Source of the DNA: Chromera velia
Taxonomy: Eukaryota; Sar; Chromeraceae
Length of the DNA: 40,164 bases
Assembly: GCA_018398765.1 (NCBI GenBank)
Contig: JAHBMJ010000130.1
Span: forward strand, 1 to 40,164
Direction: 5' to 3'
In this document: in pieces, positions 21,003 to 33,089 of the stretch
Position numbering within the stretch: position 1 is the first letter of the stretch
How the letters are laid out: each line of letters begins with the position of its first letter
Translations under genes and position numbers: made by a program
Notes under the pieces: generated by a model
Told to the model about the DNA's origin: nothing
Database searches by the model: none
The model's input: the letters and a program-made list of their open reading frames with translations, nothing else

Positions 21003-24000
21003 ATGTATCCCTCAACGGTCGGCCACGGAGGAGGCCAACACGCCAGTCACTATCCAGGTCAGCCACCGCACCAATAAACAAAGTGAGCCTCTGAGCCTCT
21101 CGTCCACCTCCAAGACCAGGGCATGATTCCTTTTTTGTCTATTCTACCTGACTCCTCTGCGTGTCTGGCTGGGTGGTTGCAGCTCCGCTTTCACACTCCC
21201 AGGGGGCCCTACCGCATCCCCCCCCCCCACATGGACACGCACGGCTCCCCACCTCCTACCTCCGTCCGGGCTACGGGCAGGTGACGGGAAGCAGAGACGG
21301 GGGGGCGATGGGACGGAACAGTCCCACCAACAGCGTGGCAGGATCCGTCAAGAGCCTTCAACTCAGTCAGTCAGTCAGTCAGTCGGATACATTTTTGTAC
21401 AAAATAAAACTGTATGAAAATAAATGCAAACACCAACAGCGTGGCAGGATCCGTCAAGAGCCTTCACCTCACTCAGTCAGTCAGTCAGTCGGATACAGAG
21501 CCTGCCTCTCTTGGGTTTCGCTTCCCAAAAAGACAGCACACTCACCCATGTCTTTCTGCCCGACCAATGGGTGCCTCACCGACAAGACAAACGAGTTGGT
21601 ATGGACCATCGATCGATCACGGTTTCAGTTGACCATACAGAATAAATAAATGCGCTCGGGGGGGGATACAACGGTCAATTCTTTAAATGTTGCAATTCAC
21701 TTTGCTTTTCCACTCGCACCCTTCTTCTTATCTGCGCAAATGAGTTCGTCTCCCTTAGCTTTCTCTTTACCAAAGTGTTCAGGATGCTGTCTCTGTCTTT
21801 CCATCTCTGTCTTTGTGTATACGCGTGTCTGTGTCAGTGTGTACCTAGCTGTGTATCTATCTATCTGTGCGTATTTTGCATGTGTGACTAATTGTATGAC
21901 CTTATCTCAGGTTCCTCTGGTCAACTCATGCACCCGCCGCCCTCCCCTTACGCCCAGAGTCTGTATCATCAGATGCCTCCCCACACGCAGACGGCAGCTG
22001 CGCACCCGCTCCACACACACGCTTCCGTGTACAGCCACAACCACAGCCATCCAGCGATGCCCCAATCCATAGCACTTCCACACCCCTCACACGCAATGCA
22101 CACTCACGGCCACGCAAACGAAGCCAGCCGAGCTGGTCCGATCCCGCCCCTCGCACAATCCTCCCGTCCCCCCTCGACGGCTAACCTCAGCAGCCTCAAT
22201 CTGAACTTCACTCTGCCAGACGGCCGCGTGCCCCCCCAAACAGTCACCAACACAGACGACGCACTCCTTCCAACCCAGCAGCCTAGAACCCGTCCACGTC
22301 CCCAGAGAGGTGAGACAGGCCATCCCGCTGTGGGCACTCAGACGGAGACCGACAAAGACGCCCCAAGGCGCACGGGGGTGGCCGCAGAGTCCGCGGCTCC
22401 CGGGGGGGCGACCAAAGAGACGGGGGACCCGAACTGCTCGATGGTCACTCCCAAGAAAGACAAAAAAGAGAGAATGCCGCCAGCAGGAGGCACTTTGGAG
22501 TCAGGTGGGGGTGGAGGCAAAGCAAACAAGGACAGGCAGGCAGACGAGCACCCCCTGCCCGCTCTGGCTCCCCAAGACCTGCTTGGGCTACCGCAACTCA
22601 CGGGACCACACCCGTGTGGCGGCGCGTCCTGTCTGGCCCAGAGGCCCTCTAGAGATCAGAAGAAACCGCCGTGCCCAGACGTCATGACCCCCAACATTGC
22701 GGCGTCGGGCCCTGCCGACGCCTCCTCTCGCACCCTCACCCATGTGACCGCCTCAAGCGGCCCCCCACAGGACATGGACGTGCGAACACTGAAAAAAGCT
22801 TCGGTGAGTGAGTGAGTGAGTGAGTGAAGGAATGAAGGGATGGCATTTGTCAGTGATCATCACTGGGCGGTTGGTTGGTCTCTCTCCTGTATGATGGACG
22901 CACTTGCCTTTTCTCTTGTTTTTTTTTTTTTGGTAGGGGAGCGCTGGCTTTTCTTTCTTTCGTCTGTTTCTTTCTTCTTCTTTGGGAGTGGACCAGTTGT
23001 CTTGCTGTCGTTCTTTTTTTTTTTTCGCGTCCCCTCTTGTTTTTGTTTTTGATTCTCCCTCTCTCCTTCTGTTTTTCTTTTTTGGGTCTGCCCCGCTTTA
23101 GGTTGGCATCCGGAGCCCCCCCCTTTCTCCTGCCTCTTTCTTTGCTTTGTGTGAATGCAGCCGGCACAACGCGAACAGGAGAGAAGCGAGGCAGGAAACT
23201 CAGCTTCCCGGAAGGGGGGTGGAGATCTGTCTCCGACTCAGTCAACAGCAACAGCCGGGGGGGGGGCAGGTACGAGTGCGTCTGCTTACGGAGGCATGGG
23301 GGGACTTGGAGCCTTGACTGCGACCCCTACTGCCATCAAGAAAACGCCGTTAGTCGCTCTTTCCTTCCTTCATTCCTTCCGTCCCCCTTTTTTTCTTTCG
23401 TACTTACGTCCATGCCCAAGCTCTCTGGACATCCATCACTTTATCAACCCCATTGACCGAGATCGAGAGGGTAGGTGTCTGCCTGTCTGTCTGTCTGTCT
23501 GCCTGTCTGTCTGCCTGTTCATGAAGAAAAAGAGGGAGAAGAAGAAGAAACATATAGTCTGTCTGCCTGTGTGTCTGCCTGTGTGTCTGCCTGTCTGTCT
23601 GCCTGTGTGTCTGTCTGTCTGTCTGTCTGTCTGGGGGGCCTGGCTGCTGCTACTGCTGCTGCCTCGTAAGCGAAAGGAAAAGAAAAAAACGAACACGTCC
23701 AGATGGAAAGAATGTGGAAGTGCAAAGGCGTAAGCCTGCACTGGGCAAGGAAGGGCCGCAGGGTACGCTTAAGGCCTGGAGCTCTGGTACCCTTCCACTG
23801 AGAGAGCGCGCCAAAAGAAGAAAGAAAGAAACAGAAGAGAATGAAGAAGGAGAAAAAGGAAAAGAAAAGACGATATAGTCTGTCTGTCTGCCTGTGTGTC
23901 TGTCTGTGTGTCTGCCTGTCTGTCTGCCTGTGTGCCTGTCTGTCTGTCTGTCTGTCTGTCTGCCTGCCTGTGTGTCTCTGCCCTCTAGCCCCCCCCCGCT

Positions 24001-24233
24001 CTCATTTGCTGTGCCTCTCCCACAGTCTCTTTTCACCGTGCGGTCTGCCATATGCCGTCGCCATTGATCTTTACCTGTCAATTAAAGAAAGAAAACTGCT
24101 GCTCGGGGGTGTGTGTGTCCTTCTCAGTGGCCTCCGTCAGATGGACTTTCACGCCCTCTCGCTCGGCTGTGTGATTTTTGCATCTTTCCTTTTTTTTCGA
24201 TCGACAGACAATCTTCTCTTCTCTTCTTCTCGC

Positions 24234-24311
<78 letters not shown>

Positions 24312-25787
24312 TATGCGTGTATGCGTGTGTGTGCGTGCGTTTGTGTGTGTGTGTGTGCAGGAAGAAGACTGGAGGAGTGCGGGGAAAGGACAAGGAGAAA
24401 GAGCGCGACGAGAGGCTTCGTCTTGAAGGACAGGTGACGCTTCTCCAAAACCAGAAGGAGAAGGTGGGCCTGCCGGAGGCTGCGTTCGAATTAATGGGCA
24501 GGGAGGTGAAATTGTGCCTGATATTTTGTATTTTTCTTTATTGTGGACGCCGCAAATTATCCGCAGAAAATTCAATGGATACCAGCCTAAACTGACGAAC
24601 TGGAAGTGAACCTTTTGCTGACAAGACAAGAAGCGCTTCTGTTTTTTTTTTTTGTTGAACCACTTTAGAAAAGCTTTTTGACAGAGATTTTGCTTTCTTT
24701 TCCGGAGGCAGTGGAGGTATGGTCTGGCCCGTGTCCGTTGTTTTGTCTGTCGTCCTTTGTGTTCTTTCGGATTGTCTTGCGTCTCTATTTCATCCTTGTG
24801 GGCGTGTGCGTGTGTGTGTGTGTATGTGTGTGTTTCTCTTCTTTTTTTTTTTCTTTGTTTTTGAAATATTAAATGCACGAAAGCGGGGAATTTCGCTTTG
24901 CTGGGGCCTGCTCTTTGCTGTCGTGTCGGGCTGCCTCCCTGCCTGCCAAGCAAGAAGTGGTCTCACGATTGATTGGTGCAGTCGGTTGTCTTCTCTCGTG
25001 TGAATTCTGTGCAGCTGTTTTCTGTGTGCCTCCCTGACTTGAATGACGCCTCCCTGCGAACATCCTCTTCCATCTTTTCTGTGCTGTGTCATGCTCCGGT
25101 CATTCGTTTGTTCATTTTTTTTGTCAGCATCATCTGTTTGGTGTGTTTCTTCTGATGCCATCTCTCTTATCTCATGTCGTGAGCTGTGGTGTCCTGTCAG
25201 GAAACTCGTTTGCTTCGGAGTGAGAATTCGGAGCTTCGGAGTGAGTTGGAGTCTCTCCAGGAGAATCTGATGAAGACAGAGGAAGACGTGAAGGGACTGA
25301 GGAGAGTGAACGAGCAGCTGCAGAGAGAGAATGAAGAACTGCAAAGGGAGAGAGAGACCGAATATCTCGTTGAGGAGGAAGCGGAGGGCCTCAGGAGAAT
25401 TGTCGAGAATGAACGGTCGGTCGGTTGGTCAGTTAGTTCTTTTGCTTTGGCTGTTGAGGCGGCCTTTAATGTGTGTTACAAGCCCTCTCCTTGGATTGTG
25501 CACACTTGTATGTTTTTACAGTCGTGCGACGCGATACGGCTTTCTCTTGTTGCTCGATTTTTTTTTTCGAATAAACTTACACATGTAGAGAGAGAAGAAG
25601 AGGGCAGCCTGAGGGGCCCTCCATGGTGTCTTTCTCTCCTCTTCTTTGAGGTCTTCTTTTCTCTCATCACGCTTGTGTGTGTCAATCAATCAATGCCCCC
25701 GGCCCCATTGGAGTTTTTTGTCGCATTCATGTGTCTTTCTTCTGAAACTTCTGTCAGGGTTTGAATTCGTGGTTCGATTTCGTCGAA

Positions 25788-25837
<50 letters not shown>

Positions 25838-28430
25838 TGATTGAGGACATACATTCGCATTCAGGTCAAAGAATTTACACCTGGAAGAAGAGAGGAGGCA
25901 ACTGGAGGTGGAGAAGGGGGCACTTGTAGAGGTGTGTGCGTATTTTTGTGTGTGTCTCTGTGTCTGTTGGTACCTCTGATGTGTGTTGACATCTCTGCTG
26001 CGACGTGCCTTCCTGTTCGTGTTTGACTCTTGTGTTTGTTTCTGGTCATGTTGTCGAATGGTTGGCTGTTGTCTTTCTTTTCGGATGGGTGAAGAGACTT
26101 CATGAACGGGCGGATGGTTGTGGGATCAAGGGCAGATGATTAGGTTTTTTTGTCGGTCTTCTCACTTTCATGTGGTAGAGAGCAAACCAAATCAATCAGA
26201 GAAAGAGAACTTCGTTTGTTGGGCCTTGTTTCTTTTCTGTCTCTCGTATTGACTGACCAGCTCAATTCTCCTCGGATAAAACGGAACACGCAGAGGGTTG
26301 GTTGTGTTGCACTGCTTACATACGTCCTTTCCCGTCCCCCCCCTCCCGCTTCGCATTCCAGAGACTCTCTAAGATGGAGACGGGGAGGAAGAACTCGAAG
26401 GATCAGACGGCACAGGCAGGCGGAGAAACGACTCCCACCGACAGCAACAGCAAGAGCGTACCGATGGCTGTGCCCAAAAACTTGTGGAGCCTTGTGGAGA
26501 GACTGGAGACGGCAGAGGTCGGGCGGTGTAGCGGGTCTACCTGTTTTCTTTTGTGTGTTTGTTGTTTTTCGATGGAGAGACTGGAGACGGTGTGGGAGGT
26601 CTTGTCTTCTGTTCCGGAATTCGAATGTCAAGTGAAGCCCTTGAGAAAGAAAGGAAAGGAGAAAAGACACACAACAGAGTCTCTCTCTCTCTTTCTCTTT
26701 CTCTCACTCTCTCTCTCCGCAGCCTTGTTGCTCGTTGCCCGCCTATTTTGGTGCCTGTACATGCCCCCTCCTCTCTTCCTTCGATTCTCTTTCCTTCCTT
26801 CCCGTCTCCCTGCTGCTTCCTGCCTGTTCTCAGGAGGAAAACGAGCGTTTGCGTTTCCAGCTTCTTCAAGCACGAGAGGAGACTGGCGGGACTTCTGGAG
26901 AGGTCAGCAGGCAGGCGGGCGGGCGAAAGGAAAGAACGAGAATCGGGGAATTAAGAGGTGAAGAGCGAGGGAGGGAGGGTGTCTAGCTGTCCCTCCGTCT
27001 TTGTGTCTGCCTGCCTACAGGGCTATCTGACATGTAGCGATGCTTAATTCTTGAATGATTGATGAATGGCTGGTGTCATTCTCATTCGTTCACTGGACGT
27101 ACAAGGACAGAAGACAAACGCATGCGGCTGCTGCATGCATGCACAGACAGACAGACAGACACGCATCCTGCATGGTCCCTGCCTGCCTGCCTGCCTGCCT
27201 GCCCATGCATCCTGGAGACCCACCCCTGCATTCGGAAGTTACGCGAGTGCCTTTTTGTGCGTGTGTTTGTTTGTGGAATTGCGCCTCTCCCTCTGTCAGA
27301 ATTAGACCCGAAGGAGGAAGGGAGGAATGACAGCGGCCGCGCTTCTCTCGGTGGTCCTTCGAGAAGCTGCCTGCATGCCTGAATGCCGCAATGGTACAAG
27401 ATTGATTGACTCTGCGTAGAAAGAAACTCTGCAGAGTGAAGGAGTGACAAAAGAAATGCTTGACTGTGTTTTCAGTGATGAATCTCATTCTTCCTTCTCC
27501 GTATGCTCTTTTGCAGATGATCCCCAGAGACCACGTTGAGAAGAACAGAGACGGGGGAGTAGAAAAAGAGGTCTCAGGAGACGCCCCCTCTCCTTCTCAG
27601 GCAGAAGTTGCGGAGGGACTCTGGAGAGAAAACCTCCGACTCCAAGGTGGGGGGGGNNNNNNNNGGGGGGGGGGGGGGGGTGCATGGACCGACCCTGCGT
27701 GGGAGGGAAGGGAAGGGAAGCTAGGGAGGGATGTTTTGGATTTTTTTGTGTCTTTGTGTCTTAGTCGTTGCCTTTCTTCCTTCTTCTTCCTGGACGGACT
27801 GACTGTTTTCTTTCTTTTTTTGTCTTTCATGATGGGTGACGTGCTTGTGTTTCTTTCTTTGTTTCTTTGGTTTTCGTCAAATTTTGTTTTTGTCCTGCAG
27901 TGTCTGCTTCTCGCTGGTCCTCCCTCTGCCTGTCAACCTTCAAGCTCCTGACTCTGGCTGCGGACGGACTGGAAGGGAAGGTGGAGGAAGGGAAGGCCTC
28001 CGGTGGGGGTGGGGGGGATGTGCTCGAGGCCGTTCGGTGTGTGGCGCCTGAAGCTCTGGAGAGTGGAGGCGGGTCGGGGAGGGAGGGCGGGAGGGATACC
28101 GAAGGGACGGCACGAGCGGTCGGTCGGTCGGTCAGCTGCTACTTGGCGCTCTTCCCTTCTCTCTCCTCGCTCGTGCGACGTTGTTTTCTTCGTCGTTCCT
28201 TTTTTGTGATTCTTTGGATTTTCTCCACAATTAAGCGGCCTGTCATGTTTTCTGAAGAAAAGAATTTTGGAGGTAACTGCGCGGAAGTAACTCCGTTGGT
28301 CCCTCTGCTGAATGGAATGGAATGGCAAGGAATGAAATGGCGCCGTTGCATGGGGGGCGGGGGGGATGGGGGTCTCGATCGGGGATTCTGCGATTGTCCT
28401 CGTGTGGGCGTCCGTGTCTGTCTAAGTGTG

Positions 28431-28479
<49 letters not shown>

Positions 28480-28481
28480 CG

Positions 28482-28512
<31 letters not shown>

Positions 28513-28965
28513 TGTTTGTCTCGATACTTTTCTGTCAACAAGTGTCCGTTCTTTCTTTCTTTCTTTCTCTTCTGGTTTCTTTGGTTGAGTCTGCAGCTCC
28601 GGTCCATCGCCGCTCGCATGGCAGAGTCCATCCCTGGCCTCTCCCTCGACCTCCAGCACACGAGGCCGAAGGACGCACACGCGTTCAGAGAGCCTGCCGA
28701 GGTTTCCGGGAATGGAAAAGGAAAGGATCACGCCGGCCAGGCTGGGCATGTGCAGAGTGTAGGTGTGAAGGGTGAAGGGCGGCCTCTTCATGCTGGTGCA
28801 GAGGGAGAGCCTGAGAGGCTGCGTGTGTCGGGAGGGATTCCGGTGATTGCCTCTCCCCGTGCATGGGAAGAGAATCTGCTCATCAGAGAGGGGGGCAAAG
28901 AAGAAGGAAAAGGAGACAGAGGCGCTGCAGAAGAGGATGCAACAGACTGGCTGATTCCCAACTGA
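21003..28965 (+). CDS. Coiled-coil protein with His/Pro-rich disordered N-terminus, 13 exons
   Basis: Exons: 21003-21057, 21183-21365, 21911-22803, 23161-23348, 23421-23474, 24361-24463, 25201-25415, 25865-25931, 26362-26517, 26834-26902, 27517-27646, 27901-28118, 28597-28965. All junctions are in phase and total 900 codons, ending DWLIPN-stop. The first 380 residues are disordered and rich in His, Pro, Gly and Thr. Exons 5-8 form a charged leucine-heptad coiled coil (LRSENSELRSELESLQENL, then ENEELQRERETEYLVEEE). Its N-terminal edge is basic (EGRKKTGGVRGKDKEKERDE), faintly like a bZIP but without the N-x(7)-R signature. Shorter coils follow in exons 9-11 (EENERLRFQLLQAREE). The C-terminus is Gly/Glu-rich. 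Exon 5's end is ambiguous: GTAGGT would break phase, while GTGTCT at 23475 keeps it. It may be a structural or scaffold protein. Function not recognised. Confidence 0.7.
21325..21490 (+). repeat. Tandem duplication of the exon 2 donor of the coiled-coil gene
   Basis: The block CACCAACAGCGTGGCAGGAT and what follows, through the CTTCA-CTC and the GTCA repeat, occurs at 21325 and again at 21431, a period of 106 bp. The first copy is the 3' end of exon 2 and its donor. The second lies in the intron with the same open frame and donor repeat. Confidence 0.9.
22804..22827 (+). repeat. (GTGA)n at a splice donor
   Basis: Five consecutive GTGA units begin exactly at the exon 3 donor of the coiled-coil gene (after codon TCG), so the consensus-like GTGAGT donor is repeated every 4 bp. 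Confidence 0.85.
23475..23971. repeat. Intronic (CTGT)n tracts with duplicated lead-in
   Basis: Two (CTGT/CTGC)n tracts, about 23475-23632 and 23877-23971. Each right-hand tract follows a purine-rich GAAGAAGA run and a TATAGTCTGTC junction (at 23547-23560 and 23868-23881). The whole arrangement lies in intron 5 of the coiled-coil gene. Confidence 0.85.
24235..24360. repeat. (CT)n(GT)n compound microsatellite
   Basis: A CT run then a GT run, ending in the GCAG acceptor of exon 6 of the coiled-coil gene. It likely acts as that intron's polypyrimidine tract. Confidence 0.9.
25793..25834. repeat. (GT)n microsatellite
   Basis: Uninterrupted GT dinucleotide repeat in intron 7 of the coiled-coil gene. 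Confidence 0.9.
26495..26600 (+). repeat. Partial tandem duplication of the exon 9 donor of the coiled-coil gene
   Basis: TGGAGAGACTGGAGACGG occurs at 26495 and 26573, 78 bp apart. The first copy ends GCAGAG|GTC, the donor used in the model. The second, in the intron, ends GTGGGAG|GTC and also has an AG|GT. Confidence 0.8.
27657..27664. other. Eight-base N gap inside a poly-G run
   Basis: The Ns are flanked on both sides by G homopolymer (about 27648-27680), just after the exon 11 donor of the coiled-coil gene. This is an unresolved or collapsed homopolymer, not a biological feature. The intron length here is uncertain. Confidence 0.95.
28435..28513. repeat. (CT)n(ATCT)n(GT)n(GA)n compound microsatellite
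   Basis: Four simple repeats abut in the last intron of the coiled-coil gene. The (CT)n and terminal (GA)n arms are complementary and could fold into a hairpin. Confidence 0.85.
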
Positions 28966-30359
28966 CCCAGAAATACACGCACAAACGTATGGGCATGCAG
29001 ACAGATAGACAAGAAAGCGAATCGATCTAGAGAAACGAGCAGCTACATAGACGTGCATCGCTCCCCCCCCACCCACACACACACATGCCCTGTATTCATC
29101 ACGCACGAGGCTCCCTTCCCTCACTCACTCCCTGCGAGCCCCCACACGATATTCAGACTGGAGTATCTTCAGAGCTTCCCTCCAATCACACACACACACA
29201 CACACACACACTCACAGAGAGAGAGAGAGAGCACGAATTAAACGGAGTAAGAGAACCAACGCGCAAAAATGTCCCCCCCCCCGTCCGGCTCTGAGTCCGG
29301 TCCTGCCCTCCCACTCCGAACGAAGGAAGGAAGGAATGCAGATGCCTCCCTCCCTCCGCTACATGCATCGAACTCCCTCCTAGCTCCCCTCCTTTAGTTT
29401 CCTCCGTGCAGGCTTCCCTTCCCTCATTAATTCCACCTTCTCTCTCTCTCTCGATGCATGGCATTGCATCTCATGCTGCCTTTCTTCCTGCCACGCAGCT
29501 GCATCCGCTTCGTCCTTGCCATGTCGGTTTGCATGCCCCCACTCAAATTAAATTCTCTCTCTCTTTCAAGCAAGCAAGCGTTGCTCTCGGGGCCTCAGGA
29601 TGGACCCACGTGCAGAGACACAAAGAGAGAGAGAGAGAGAGAGAGAGCCGCTGCACATGCATACAGTCAGAATTACCTTGGCATGCAGCGAGAGAATTCA
29701 TCATACCACCTGGAGGGGAGGGAGGGAAGGAAGGCGGCGCACGGGCGGTGTAGCAGTGGGGGGGGGTGCACGGAGCGCTGTTCCCTCCTTCGTTTGTTCC
29801 TTCCTTCCTTCTTTCCAGTTCGTCTCTGGTCGACCGAGCGCCCCTTCCCTTTCCTTTGTCCTTTCTGAGTGTCTGACTAGATGCCTGCCTGGCTGGCTGG
29901 ATGGGTGGGTGGGTGGATCGAGAGACGAAGATTTATTTCCGTCCTGCATGCAGTCCGTCATTCCTTCTTTCAGTCTGCATGCGTCCTGCGTTGCTGCAAG
30001 GTGGCATTTTTGCGTTTGTAGACTTTCCTCACTGATTGACTTTCACGCTGGCTGTTACCTGATCGAGGAAAGCCCGTGAAGGAGCACGCAGTTTTCGTTC
30101 TTTCTCTCTTTCTCGTCTTTGTCGGAACTCGATCGATCGATCAGGTCTTCTCTACCCTTCGCTTCGCTCAACGCTGTTGCGCCCCCCATGGCTTGCTGGC
30201 TGGCTGGATGACCATGCATCGATTGCCCATGATAGATGCCTTTGGATGGCTCGATTCTCAAATCGAGGCACTGATTGAGGTTGGATGTAAAGGGCTCTGT
30301 GCATCCTGACATGCATTTTGATGGAGACAAGTGCTGAATTGTGTTCATGCACAATGGCA
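28966..30359. other. Downstream of the coiled-coil gene; repeats, no supported gene
   Basis: Contains (CA)n(GA)n at about 29186-29232, (GA)n near 29622-29648 and scattered GGAA/CTGC repeats. Several frames stay open only because of these repeats. The start should hold the 3' untranslated region of the coiled-coil gene. Confidence 0.5.
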
Positions 30360-31610
30360 CGCTAAATTACATGCCATATATCATATAACGCGTGGCTAGG
30401 CAGTAGCAGGCACGTAGGCTAGTGACGTAGTAGCCGATCTCAGCGATCTGCACGTAGTGCTGCGTACCATATATAGTTAGTATAAAATATCATTATCATA
30501 CGCTATCCGAATCGCCATTGGCCCAAGCCCTCGCCGATCGGTCCTAAGACAATTTAGTAAAAATTGATTAAACGGAAATCTACTTATATAATTTTTCTAG
30601 TAAATCTTACTAGAAATCTTACTATATAAAGTTTACAATTTACTAAATAATTTAGTTACAAGCTCTGAGGCTATTCAAGCTTATATGGTGTGTAGAACTG
30701 CACTAGAACTTTACACAATATGGTTAAGAGTAACGAAAGTAGGACGGTTAGTAGGCGGCCGCTAGGCCGCCCGGTTACTAATTTTATGGTTATGGTAGTA
30801 GTGTACCAATGGTAATGGTAGTAGCTAAAAACAGGCAGATTTGGATCAGATTTAGCCACATTCTGAGTCAAACTTAACCTACAAAACCAATTTTAGACTA
30901 GTAAAAATCATATTAATTTTTGGCATTCATCAAAAGTTTATTCTAGTAAAACTCAATGTTCATTATTTTATGACTAAACTCTAACTCACTCTAACTAGTA
31001 TATCGTTATGTTTAGTAATGTATAGCATATATACAGATAATATACTATTTGGGTATGATCATTTTAAGGCTTTAAACTGCTAATGAGTGAAGTGGTCAGG
31101 CTTGAAAATGGGTTTAGCAACTGTTTTTACCAAAGTTTTTCCTTGAACTACCATGGTACTAGTCTAGATGGTAGTGGTACATGCCTTCAAGTCCACTGGT
31201 TACTATGTCATCGTTACCAAACTGATGGTAACTCGTTACTAGCTAAAAAGGGCCGGTAGTGACTCTAGTAGTAACTCCTAACTGTACTGTGTAACTAGAG
31301 TTAACAATGACAACTTAACATAGTTTTTAGTAGTTTTTAGCACTGTAAACTGAGTAATAGCTAGACTGTTAGTCTGTTATATGAACCTGGTTGTCAAACA
31401 CTGGGGCAAACATTCATACATGATTGATATGCATAGGCGATACATTACATTTTAACACTACACGCGTGCAGTTCTAACAAATCTGACGGGCACTGTACTG
31501 GCATTTCTCAATCAAAGGCTTCCTGTAGACCCTGCCCAAAAACACAACAAAATAATAACCTGTATCTGGTTCAAACTGATCGAACCAATCCATCGATTGA
31601 TCGATCAGTC
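30360..31610. other. AT-rich non-coding block
   Basis: Base composition changes abruptly to AT-rich, with many short TAGT/ACTA palindromic words and no ORF of note. Near its left edge (about 30489-30530) it contains ATTATCAT...ATCGCCATTGGCCCA, which recurs at the left edge of the AT-rich block at 39501-39542. It may be a decayed mobile element. Confidence 0.5.
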
Positions 31611-31613
31611 ACC

Positions 31614-31861
31614 CTAGAAAGTGCCAGTGAGACGACAGGCTAGAAGGCACGGGTGCGCGCAGGCTTGTAGGATGCAAACGATGCATGGTGGGTCGAGCTG
31701 CGACTCCAAGCACGCCCCCCCCGCCCTGTTGAAGATTCGATCATTCCTTGCGTGAAACAGTTTTCTGAGCTCTGCGCTCATACCATGCAGGTAGGTCAAG
31801 TCTTTCTCCACTCCCTTTTTCCAGATCCATTTCTGCATGTGCGCGATTGCTTCATGAATAT
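31614..31861 (-). other. Candidate orphan exon, minus strand
   Basis: From a TCGCAG acceptor (exon start 31861) the frame reads IHEAIAHMQKWIWKKGVEKD, then an L-H-G-M-S-A-E-L-R-K-L-F-H-A-R-N-D-R-I-F helix, to a TAG at 31614. Its composition is far more protein-like than its surroundings. It could be a distant 3' exon of the PAM2-motif gene at 33090-35600 or a gene fragment. No function recognised. Confidence 0.3.
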
Positions 31862-31916
31862 CTGCGATTTGTAGTAATTTCATCAAACAGTCGATCAGCG
31901 TCACAATCCACCGCAA

Positions 31917-32884
31917 TCAATCCACGCAGCACGCAACAACACAAAATGAATATGAGAGAGGGAGAGTAGAAAAGGATCTGACAGGGACAAAGCGACGGAT
32001 TCATCAATCGACGAGTCGTCGTCTCTTCTCTTTGTTTTGCAAAGAAAGAATCGACTCATCAAACGATAAAAAGAGGGACGGGAAAGAGCATTTCATCGGA
32101 TCTTTTCTTCCCCCGCCTCTTTCTCCCCTTTCTTCCCAAGTATCTCTGGCCCAAACAAGTCGATCAGCCGTCTCCTTCGTTCCTTCCCGCCCTCTCCCTT
32201 TCTTCTTCTTCATCATCTTCTTCTTGACGACGGAGACCTCACCGAGAGGCGACCCTACCAGAATTGAACCAGGGTTTCATTCATTACAAATGTTTTTTTT
32301 TTTCGGTGCCCATGCTCGCATTTTTCTTCGTCTTTTTTTCAACGCTATAAACGCACAGCTTCCTCTCCACCGCACGCACACACGCACACACAAGCACAAG
32401 TACGATCACACACACACGCCGACATGAAGTCCTCCCCGATCATGATGGATGTTTTTTTGTTTTTGTTTTTTTTTGTTTCATGCAACCACCCATTAGCGCA
32501 AAACACACACGGCCTCTACACATGCAATCATCAAATTCTGTTCTCTCTCGGTTGCCAGACGGGCTGTTACGGCCATTCCCCCAAACGCAATCCTGTGAAG
32601 GTCCGACAGAGCGTTACCATGCATGCAGAGAGAGACACGCCTTCCCTGGCTGTCAGTAGAGCAGACGCGGGACCGGGTCGAAAGGGGGACAGGACAGTCA
32701 CCGGCGCTGGAGAGAGAGATCGAGAGCTGCACAGAGGAAGAGGGAAAAAGCGATTCAGCCTGGAGAACCTGCGTGCAAGGGGAAGGACAGGCTTCGTCTT
32801 GGTTGGATGGCTGGCAGCAAGGTTTTCCCTTCAGCACTGTGTCCGCACGACAGGCTTGCAACGCCGTGCCCCGCTATCGATAGG

Positions 32885-32920
<36 letters not shown>

Positions 32921-33089
32921 GCCTAGACCTGTCTGTACGAACGATCACAGAGGCACTAACTGTGGCGTTGGGCGGGGGACGATCTCAGGGGTCCTTTCCA
33001 CTCCTTCCCATCCTCCCTTTTTTGGTCGTCTTGCGAATCCCACCTACCATCTCCTGACTGGCTGAATGCACACCAGACAGGAAGGACTC
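31917..33089. other. Repeat-containing stretch, no firm gene
   Basis: Pyrimidine-rich text, a poly-T run near 32450 and a (CT)n run at 32888-32918. A minus-strand piece after CTTCACAG near 32600 reads IAFGGMAVTARLATEREQ and could be another small exon. The evidence is too thin to call. Confidence 0.35.

Noticed and set aside
23475-23971. CRISPR-like regular repeats
   Set aside because: These are (CTGT)n microsatellites in a eukaryotic intron, without unique spacers.
24078-24953. Minus-strand ORF of 291 codons
   Set aside because: Built from antisense of introns and microsatellites of the coiled-coil gene, with no coding character.
24361-25415. bZIP transcription factor
   Set aside because: There is a basic stretch before leucine heptads, but the invariant N-x(7)-R spacing is absent. 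Kept as a generic coiled coil.
32240-32290. tRNA-like GGTTCAATT arm on the minus strand
   Set aside because: The surrounding stems do not pair into a cloverleaf and no acceptor stem was found.
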